Assembly: GCA_903912585.1 (NCBI GenBank)
Contig: CAIWHY010000200.1
Span: 1 to 6,425 of the forward strand
Source: an uncultured Thermoleophilia bacterium
Lineage (GTDB): Bacteria; Actinomycetota; Thermoleophilia; UBA2241
Reading direction: 5' to 3'
DNA: 6,425 nucleotides
Part shown: one piece after another, positions 1-4,438 of the stretch
How the letters are laid out: each line of letters opens with the position of its first letter
How positions within the stretch are numbered: position 1 is the first letter of the stretch
The notes under the pieces: model-generated
Databases searched by the model: none
The model's input: only the letters and a program-made list of their open reading frames with translations
Told to the model about the DNA's origin: nothing
Program-made: the position numbers and the translations under genes

Positions 1-1203
1 GCCGAGAGCCCGGCAGGCATGAGGAGCTTCCTGTCGACGGGCCACCCGCAGTACACCATGCAGTCGTACGTGTGGGGCGGGAGCCTGGTGGAGGCCAAAG
101 GCCAGACCGACACGTTCGCCTTCGAGATGCAGCGCAACAATGAGTCCATCGACGGTATCCCGCTGGTCCCCGTCGTGACGTCCGCGGCCTTGTTCAATCG
201 AAGCAGCGCCCCGGGGTTCGCGATCGGTGGCCTCGTCGGGGTCGCCGACCTCAGCCTCTCGGTCTCTCAGACCTCGGTTCCGTGGAGCGTCCGCGCTCAG
301 CAGTCCGTGGCGGGGCAAGCGCCGCAGTTCCACGACGCGAGGATCGTCAAGGGGATGATCGGTACGAAGGGGGCGGTGTACGAGTTCACGTCGTTGGTGC
401 CGAACGGCGCCGCGGGTGCCCCTGCGAACCAGTTCCTCGAGCTCTACGTGCGCGCCCAAGACACGACCGGCATGATGCAGTGGGGCTATGGCCCCTCGGG
501 GTTCTTCCCGCAGTGGATCTATCCGGCCCAGCGCGCCGCCATCACCCACGACTACGGCAACTCCGTCGGCAAGTACCTCGCCGCGACCCGCGACCCGATG
601 ACCAACCAGGGGGACTACTACTACACGATGCCGCTGCTCAAGGTGCAGCGCTTCTCCGTGCGCCTGGGAGGTCAGGTCGTCGGCAAAGGTTCGGGCGGCT
701 GGATCTGGTTCGACAACGTCGAGCAGCAGTTCGACGCCGCGGCCAACAAGGTCATCTCCAACGGCGTGAACTGGCTCGAGTTCAGCGTCCAGTTCCCCAA
801 GACGCAGCAGGCGATGAAGATCGGCTACGTCGAGCAGGCCTCGGTGGGCCGGCTGAACTACGCGATGCTGCACGACGCCCACTCACCCAAGGCGAGGAAC
901 GGGTCCTTCACCGATTCGGTGAACTGGGACATCGACAAGGTCCACATCAGGCCGATCCGCTCATCGCTGTGGACGAGCCCGGTGTCCGGCCAGAGCTACT
1001 ACCTGAGGTACCGCGTCACGCTCGGCGGCGCACGGGCGAGCCAGCGGGCGCACCTGTACATCGCCGCGAAGTTCACGGATCAAGAGGTGAACGCCGGCGG
1101 ACGCCACGCCTATGAGGGGCTGTTCTCGGTCACCGGGACGCTCTGCGGCAAGAAGGTCAGCGGACAGACGTGGACCGAGGTGCAGCCCACCGCCAGCCTG
1201 TGA
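1..1203 (+). CDS. Lipocalin-like AttH/CrtC-family protein, 5' end missing
   Basis: The frame is open from base 1 to the TGA at 1201-1203, giving 400 residues. An ATG at 19 exists but has no convincing Shine-Dalgarno site, and the text after it (SYVWGGSLVEAKGQTDTFAF, about residues 22-41) resembles the start of the AttH/hydroxyneurosporene-synthase (CrtC) fold. The true start and any signal peptide are therefore probably left of the window. Other family-like features are the YYYTMPLLKVQ strand (about 206-216), GGWIWFDN (about 232-239) where relatives usually carry a Trp-Met-Asp-His-type motif, and a C-terminal YEGLFSVTG...GKKVSGQTWTEVQ segment (about 371-395). CrtC members hydrate carotenoids and many relatives are exported proteins of unknown function; no substrate can be assigned here. 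The altered WMDH position argues against assuming CrtC chemistry. Family call moderate; that it is a real gene is near certain. A degenerate second copy lies at 2192-2323. Confidence 0.72.
   Translation, partial: AESPAGMRSFLSTGHPQYTMQSYVWGGSLVEAKGQTDTFAFEMQRNNESIDGIPLVPVVTSAALFNRSSAPGFAIGGLVGVADLSLSVSQTSVPWSVRAQQSVAGQAPQFHDARIVKGMIGTKGAVYEFTSLVPNGAAGAPANQFLELYVRAQDTTGMMQWGYGPSGFFPQWIYPAQRAAITHDYGNSVGKYLAATRDPMTNQGDYYYTMPLLKVQRFSVRLGGQVVGKGSGGWIWFDNVEQQFDAAANKVISNGVNWLEFSVQFPKTQQAMKIGYVEQASVGRLNYAMLHDAHSPKARNGSFTDSVNWDIDKVHIRPIRSSLWTSPVSGQSYYLRYRVTLGGARASQRAHLYIAAKFTDQEVNAGGRHAYEGLFSVTGTLCGKKVSGQTWTEVQPTASL
1078..1127 (+). repeat. 50-bp direct repeat, left copy (inside the AttH/CrtC-like gene)
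   Basis: This segment encodes the DQEVNAGGRHAYEGLFS part of the C-terminal lipocalin-like domain. It matches 2274-2323 at 49 of 50 positions; the only difference is A1082 against G2278. Similarity drops sharply on both sides. The two copies are 1196 bp apart, in the same orientation, and enclose the whole of the coiled-coil gene. Confidence 0.92.
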
Positions 1204-1220
1204 CCTGCGCGCCACCACTT

Positions 1221-1253
1221 CCGGGACCGGGCCCCGAGGTCTCCTGGACCCGG
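1221..1253 (+). terminator. Hairpin after the AttH/CrtC-like gene, possible terminator
   Basis: The arm CCGGGACCGG (1221-1230) pairs with CTGGACCCGG (1244-1253) across a 13-nt loop. The stem is 10 bp with one A-A mismatch and one G-T wobble. It begins 17 nt after the stop of the upstream gene. There is no T-tract, so it would act as a GC-hairpin terminator of the kind seen in high-GC bacteria, or only as a 3' stabiliser. It suggests that the two flanking genes are not simply co-transcribed. Confidence 0.4.
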
Positions 1254-1306
1254 TGTCGCCCGAAGGCCGCGCACCGTCGCCACGGAGCCGGCGCGTCCAA
1301 CTTCCT

Positions 1307-1311
1307 GGAGG
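1307..1311 (+). promoter_or_regulatory. Ribosome binding site fixing the start at 1320
   Basis: GGAGG lies 8 nt before ATG 1320, with a second overlapping GGAG (1311-1314) 5 nt before it. This chooses ATG 1320 over an in-frame ATG at 1170, which overlaps the upstream gene and would add 50 residues without signal-peptide character. Confidence 0.85.
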
Positions 1312-1319
1312 GAGTCGTC

Positions 1320-2144
1320 ATGAAGAAGCTCGTCCCGCTGGTGCTCGCTTGCCTGCTCGCGCTGATCGTCTTTGCGGGCACCGCGAGCGCCTCGAAGCCA
1401 TCGCTCAAGACGCTCACTGCGCAGGTCGTCGCGCTTCAGCAGACGATGAAGGCGCAGGCGAAGTCGATCGCCCGTCAGGCGCACACGATCGGGAAGCTCT
1501 CGTCAAGAGTGCGCGCAGACGAGGCGAGGCTCTCCCGTCATGCTGCAAGGCTCACCCGTCACGGTGTGCGGCTCAACGGCGACGAGGCGGCGATCGCCGG
1601 TCAGGGCACGCAGCTCACCACTGCGGCCTCGCTGCTCGCACTCGCCCCATACGTCAGCGTGGTCACCGGGGCAGCGGGCACCTTCCGCGGACCGAACATC
1701 TTCTTCACCGGGGCCAATGTCCATATCGTCGACGGCACTCAATCCACCAGTGACTGGGGTAGCACTCCCACCGGACTCGGCAACCTCATCGTCGGGTACG
1801 ACGAGGACGCCACCGACACGAGCGGCTCGCACAGCATCGTCTGCGGGTTCGCCAACAACTTCAACAGTTACGGTGGCCTGGTCGCGGGCTACCAGAACTC
1901 GGTCGGCGGACCGTGCGCGACCGTAGCCGGCCAGAGCAACGCGGCATTCGGTGAGTACTCCAGCGTCATCGGCGGCTACGGCAACGTGGACTACGGCGCC
2001 AGCTCCAGCATCACCGGCGGCGGGTACAACGAGGCAGACGGCGCCTGGAGCAGCATCGGCGGCGGCGGCGGGACCTCCACCGGCACCGGCGTGATCGAGA
2101 CCACCGACCTGGGCTGGGCGGCCGGCAGCTACCACACGCCGTGA
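1320..2144 (+). CDS. Secreted coiled-coil protein with YadA-head-like repeats
   Basis: The product has 274 residues. It opens with a Sec signal peptide (MKK, hydrophobic core to about residue 19, likely cleavage after ASA at 22-24). Residues about 28-101 form a predicted coiled coil. Within it, 67-101 are five consecutive heptads of similar sequence (DEARLSR, HAARLTR, HGVRLNG, DEAAIAG, QGTQLTT). Residues about 125-165 hold FFTGANVHIVDG and GLGNLIVGYDED. From 168 onward come 14-16-residue glycine-rich rungs with a pattern like S-S-V-x-G-G-x-x-N-x-A-x-G (168-183, 184-197, 198-211, 212-226, 227-241, partial 242 on). Rungs like these resemble the left-handed beta-roll head of trimeric adhesins such as YadA, and I recall similar standalone exported proteins of unknown function in several phyla. 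No LPXTG motif, C-terminal membrane segment or outer-membrane anchor is visible. The inferred role is an extracellular, probably oligomeric fibre or surface protein. A Cys at 11 lies too early for a good lipobox. Confidence 0.88.
   Translation: MKKLVPLVLACLLALIVFAGTASASKPSLKTLTAQVVALQQTMKAQAKSIARQAHTIGKLSSRVRADEARLSRHAARLTRHGVRLNGDEAAIAGQGTQLTTAASLLALAPYVSVVTGAAGTFRGPNIFFTGANVHIVDGTQSTSDWGSTPTGLGNLIVGYDEDATDTSGSHSIVCGFANNFNSYGGLVAGYQNSVGGPCATVAGQSNAAFGEYSSVIGGYGNVDYGASSSITGGGYNEADGAWSSIGGGGGTSTGTGVIETTDLGWAAGSYHTP
1518..1622 (+). repeat. Five tandem 21-bp heptad-encoding units
   Basis: Five successive 21-bp units encode residues 67-101 of the coiled coil. They are degenerate in DNA but keep the register, with Leu or Ile at position 5 of every heptad; units 1 and 4 both begin GACGAGGCG. 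The arrangement looks like expansion by internal duplication followed by drift, and implies a regular rod of about five heptads. Confidence 0.6.
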
Positions 2145-2191
2145 CGGCGCTCGGGCCAGACGACTCCTGACCCGTCGGGATCCTCAGCGAC

Positions 2192-2323
2192 CTTCTTCCC
2201 GCGGTGGATCCACTCGGCCCAGCGCGCCGCCATCACGAACCACTTCGGCGACTCTGCCGCCGCGAAGTCCACCGATCGAGAGGTGAACGCCGGCGGACGC
2301 CACGCCTATGAGGGGCTGTTCTC
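2192..2323 (+). pseudogene. Relic of a second AttH/CrtC-like gene, internally deleted
   Basis: Two blocks match the intact gene at 1-1203. Bases 2192-2260 match 501-569 at about 81% (13 differences in 69), and 2261-2323 match about 1065-1127, with the last 50 bp at 98%. The net internal loss relative to the intact gene is 495 nt, exactly 165 codons, so the reading frame is kept: FFPRWIHSAQRAAITNHFG runs into AKSTDREVNAGGRHAYEG. The equivalents of residues about 191-354, everything before residue 168, and everything after residue 376 are missing. No start codon with a ribosome binding site precedes it; the frame continues past the homology into unrelated codons and stops at 2501. It is therefore a remnant rather than a functional gene. 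In the intact gene the 9-mer TCGCCGCGA occurs at 578-586 and 1061-1069, a plausible substrate for the deletion. Confidence 0.85.
2274..2323 (+). repeat. 50-bp direct repeat, right copy (in the gene relic)
   Basis: This is the partner of 1078-1127, with 49 of 50 bases identical and the same orientation and reading frame relative to the relic. Immediately after 2323 the sequence no longer follows the upstream gene, so the last 24 codons of that gene have no counterpart here. Confidence 0.92.
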
Positions 2324-2660
2324 CCAGGCCCACTCGGGATCGATGCCTACGCGTCGCGTCCCCGCGAACGGATGCGCTCGTGCATCGAGCGGAGGGATGA
2401 AGGCGCCGGTGATGCGCGACTTCACGAGGAGGGTGGTGCGGGGGAGAGCCGGTCCATGGGGCCTTTCCGCAGACCGCTCCGCTCTACGCTCGTTCTCGTA
2501 GGAAAGCCCGCGTTGGCGGACACGCTCGAGGCAACAACGACAGGCCGCAGGCGAGCAACATAGCTCTACCCGGTCTTCTCTTTGGGGTCCGCTTCGGAGA
2601 CAGGCTCGAGCGCGGCTCGCGGACGCTCGCCCTGCCGACTTCAGTCCGGCGCCTCCGCCG

Positions 2661-2727
2661 CCGATACCTGATGACGAGGATATCGGGGCCTGCACCTGCA
2701 GGCTCCTTCTGCCGGCCAGGTGCCTGG
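2661..2727 (+). promoter_or_regulatory. Cluster of inverted repeats upstream of the Ig-like protein gene
   Basis: CCGATA (2661-2666) pairs with TATCGG (2681-2686), with CCT/AGG extending the stem inward past one bulged A. GCCTGC (2688-2693) pairs with GCAGGC (2698-2703). CCAGG (2716-2720) pairs with CCTGG (2723-2727). GCACCTG (2692-2698) is also complementary to CAGGTGC (2717-2723), so the second and third hairpins compete with a longer-range pairing. The cluster ends 79 nt before the GTG start. A role in transcription or leader RNA folding is only inferred; no named RNA family is recognised. Confidence 0.3.
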
Positions 2728-2794
2728 GCGCGTGTCTCGGGGCTCAGAGAATGTTTTCGCGCACGCGCACCGCTCGCGGCCGACAGTACCGATC

Positions 2795-2800
2795 GGAGGT
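2795..2800 (+). promoter_or_regulatory. Ribosome binding site fixing the GTG start at 2807
   Basis: A perfect GGAGGT stands 6 nt before GTG 2807. The in-frame ATG at 2720 has no comparable site, and starting there would add 29 polar residues in front of the signal peptide. Confidence 0.85.
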
Positions 2801-2806
2801 ACGACT

Positions 2807-4237
2807 GTGGGTGCACAAAGCTACGTTCGGGGCCGCTCCGGCCTTAGATCGCGCGGAGGCCGTCGCCGGCCCGGCGCGCTCATCCTGTTCGCGCTCGGCG
2901 CGTGCCTGCTGGCCGCGGCGATGCTCTTCGGCGCCGCGGCGGCGTCCGCCCGGATCATGGGTGCGGGCGGCGGCGCTCCCGGCGGCGTGCACGTGACCTA
3001 TTCGCAGACGGACAAGGCGTTCATCGCCTACAGCTTCGTCGGCCTCAGCGCACCGGCCGTCGGCGTGATAAACGAGACCAACCACACCATCGCCGTCACT
3101 GTGCCGGTCGGCACCAACGTGACCGCCCTGGTGGCGACGTTCACCATCAGCGGCCTTTACGTCACCGTGCCCCCAAGCGCCACGGCGGAGGTGAGCGGCT
3201 CGACGTCCAACGACTTCACCAACTCCGTCACTTACAAGGTGCGGGCCGGCGACTACAGTACGCAGGACTACGTGGTCACGGTGACGATGGGAGCGGGGGC
3301 GGCCAGCACCATCGCCGCGAACGGCGGCAACGCCCAGACGGTGACCGTGGGCACGGGGGTCGCAACCGCCCCGAGCGTCATCGTCAAGGACGCCAACGGT
3401 AGCCCTGTCTCCGGCACGAGCGTCACCTTCGCCGTCGCCTCCGGCGGCGGCGCCATCACAGGCGCCTCGGCGACCACCAACGCCGGCGGCATCGCCACCG
3501 TGGGCAGCTGGACGCTGGGCACGGTCGCCGGCGCCAACACCCTGACGGCGACGGCAAGCGGCCTTGCCGGCTCGCCGGTGAGCTTCTCGGCGACAGGCAG
3601 CGCCGGCGTCCCCACGCAGGACGTGATCGAGACCGCTCCGGACAGCTCCGGCGTGCCGATCGGCGCGCGGTCGGTGGCTGCGGGCAGCAGTTTCAGGCTC
3701 TACGTCAACGCCTGCGACCAGTACGGCAACTTCTTCGGCAACACCGTCGGGTTCCCCGACTGGAGCCTCACGAGCGTCACCGGCCGCGTGGCCGGCGGAG
3801 ATGTGGTGATCACGGACGGCGGTCCGGGGTCGAACTACGCCACCTTCACGGGCCACCTGAATGGCTCGTGCGTGTTCAAAGTCGTCGTCTCGGACCGGTT
3901 CACCGCCCAGACCGGCACGATCACGGTGACCGGCGCGCCGCTCACCGACCCCACGGTGACGGTCAAGTACCCCACCCTGACCACCGTCGTCTACAACAAT
4001 TTCGGGGGCATGCCCGTCATCAACCTGCGGCAGTCGTGCAACGAGCGGCGAGCCGGCACAAGCGCGAAGCGCTGGGTCACGATCAAGAAGGTCACCCGCA
4101 GGGCGAACGCCAGGGGTGTCATCAGGTGGAAGTACAAGCTTCCCGCGAAGGGCACGTACAGTGTGCGGGCTTCCATCCGCAAGACCGCGAAGCACGCCGC
4201 GTACAAGACGAAGTGGATCGTGTTTACAGCGAAGTAG
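2807..4237 (+). CDS. Secreted multidomain Ig-like surface protein
   Basis: From the GTG at 2807 the product has 476 residues. A basic N-terminus (Arg-rich, 8-21) leads into a hydrophobic core at about 24-45, with likely signal peptidase cleavage after ASA (46-48). Domain 1 (about 70-161) has the pattern of DUF5018-like or cadherin-like beta sandwiches: I-x-V-x-V-P-x-G-T-x-V-T-x-L, then SGSTSNDFTNSVTYKV and D-x-S-T-Q-D-Y-V-V-T-V. Domain 2 (about 166-265) resembles a bacterial Ig-like group 1 (invasin-type) domain, with VKDANGSPVSGTSVTF and the TTNAGGIATVGSWTLG turn. Domain 3 (about 272-373) is another beta-rich region containing DQYGNFFGN. The C-terminal part (about 380-476) ends in a basic segment with GVIRWKYKLPAKGTYSVRA and TKWIVFTAK. 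I recall similar endings in actinobacterial exported proteins. No sortase motif or C-terminal anchor is present. An envelope, matrix or adhesin-like role is inferred; no ligand or enzyme activity is visible. LGAC at 30-33 is an unlikely lipobox because the hydrophobic run continues beyond it. Confidence 0.88.
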   Translation: MGAQSYVRGRSGLRSRGGRRRPGALILFALGACLLAAAMLFGAAAASARIMGAGGGAPGGVHVTYSQTDKAFIAYSFVGLSAPAVGVINETNHTIAVTVPVGTNVTALVATFTISGLYVTVPPSATAEVSGSTSNDFTNSVTYKVRAGDYSTQDYVVTVTMGAGAASTIAANGGNAQTVTVGTGVATAPSVIVKDANGSPVSGTSVTFAVASGGGAITGASATTNAGGIATVGSWTLGTVAGANTLTATASGLAGSPVSFSATGSAGVPTQDVIETAPDSSGVPIGARSVAAGSSFRLYVNACDQYGNFFGNTVGFPDWSLTSVTGRVAGGDVVITDGGPGSNYATFTGHLNGSCVFKVVVSDRFTAQTGTITVTGAPLTDPTVTVKYPTLTTVVYNNFGGMPVINLRQSCNERRAGTSAKRWVTIKKVTRRANARGVIRWKYKLPAKGTYSVRASIRKTAKHAAYKTKWIVFTAK

Positions 4238-4265
4238 CCGGCGCGAGCTGAGCCGCACGACAGGC

Positions 4266-4301
4266 GAGGGCCCCGGTCTGTTTCTTCCGGCCGGGGCCCT
4301 C
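4266..4301 (+). terminator. Strong GC-rich hairpin terminator
   Basis: GAGGGCCCCGG (4266-4276) pairs perfectly over 11 bp with CCGGGGCCCTC (4291-4301) across a 14-nt, T-rich loop. It begins 28 nt after the stop of the Ig-like protein gene. There is no downstream T-run, as is common in high-GC genomes. It should separate that gene's transcript from the signalling gene that follows. Confidence 0.75.
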
Positions 4302-4424
4302 CGCACGTTGACGTCGCGCCTGCGCCTTCCCGTGCCATCGCTCCCGGCGCCCGGATTCAAGGCATCCGCGTGCGCTGCCGATACGTGTTGTCAGCATAGG
4401 CTGCGGCGTTTGTGACTGACCGCA

Positions 4425-4431
4425 GGGGAGG
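4425..4431 (+). promoter_or_regulatory. Ribosome binding site for the GGDEF gene
   Basis: GGGGAGG lies 7 nt before GTG 4439 and 4 nt before an adjacent in-frame GTG at 4436. The spacing favours 4439. An in-frame TAG at 4397-4399 limits the start on the left, and the first in-frame ATG is only at 4850, inside the fifth membrane segment. Confidence 0.7.
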
Positions 4432-4438
4432 GGTTGTG

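Larger units (their letters stand above)
2324..2806. other. Long stretch with no supportable gene
   Basis: Short frames occur on both strands but none has a ribosome binding site, a recognisable domain or the codon pattern of the neighbours. The open + frame that continues the relic to 2501 encodes low-information Arg/Ser-rich sequence. The right part contains several short inverted repeats (2661-2686, 2688-2703, 2716-2727) upstream of the Ig-like protein gene, so it may include that gene's promoter and leader. I could not identify a convincing -35/-10 pair or a known riboswitch. Confidence 0.6.

Noticed and set aside
2152..2174. CGGGCCA/TGACCCG inverted repeat after the coiled-coil gene as a terminator
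   Set aside because: The 7-bp stem contains a mismatch, has no T-tract, and is much weaker than the other hairpins; it is within chance expectation for this composition.
2283..2501. A 72-codon + frame starting inside the relic
   Set aside because: The GTG-like start lies in the middle of a conserved domain segment with no ribosome binding site, and the part after 2323 has no protein-like pattern. An inner ATG at 2397 has GGAGGG directly touching it, too close to work.
2520..2575. A cyclic di-GMP riboswitch-like string (CACGCTCGAGGCAACA...) upstream of a surface-protein gene
   Set aside because: The conserved GCAAA-type joints and the second-stem tetraloop receptor of the GEMM-I class could not be matched, and the placement is only loosely similar.
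2668..2674. CTGATGA, as in the hammerhead ribozyme core
   Set aside because: No GAAA element or the required three-stem arrangement follows. The motif falls in the loop side of a simple hairpin and is likely chance.
4308..4313. TTGACG as a -35 box for the GGDEF gene
   Set aside because: No acceptable -10 hexamer lies 16-18 nt downstream.
2744..4360. A 538-codon open frame on the minus strand
   Set aside because: It is antisense to the Ig-like protein gene, has low-complexity Arg/Gly/Ala composition, and crosses the strong terminator hairpin. It is a product of high GC content.
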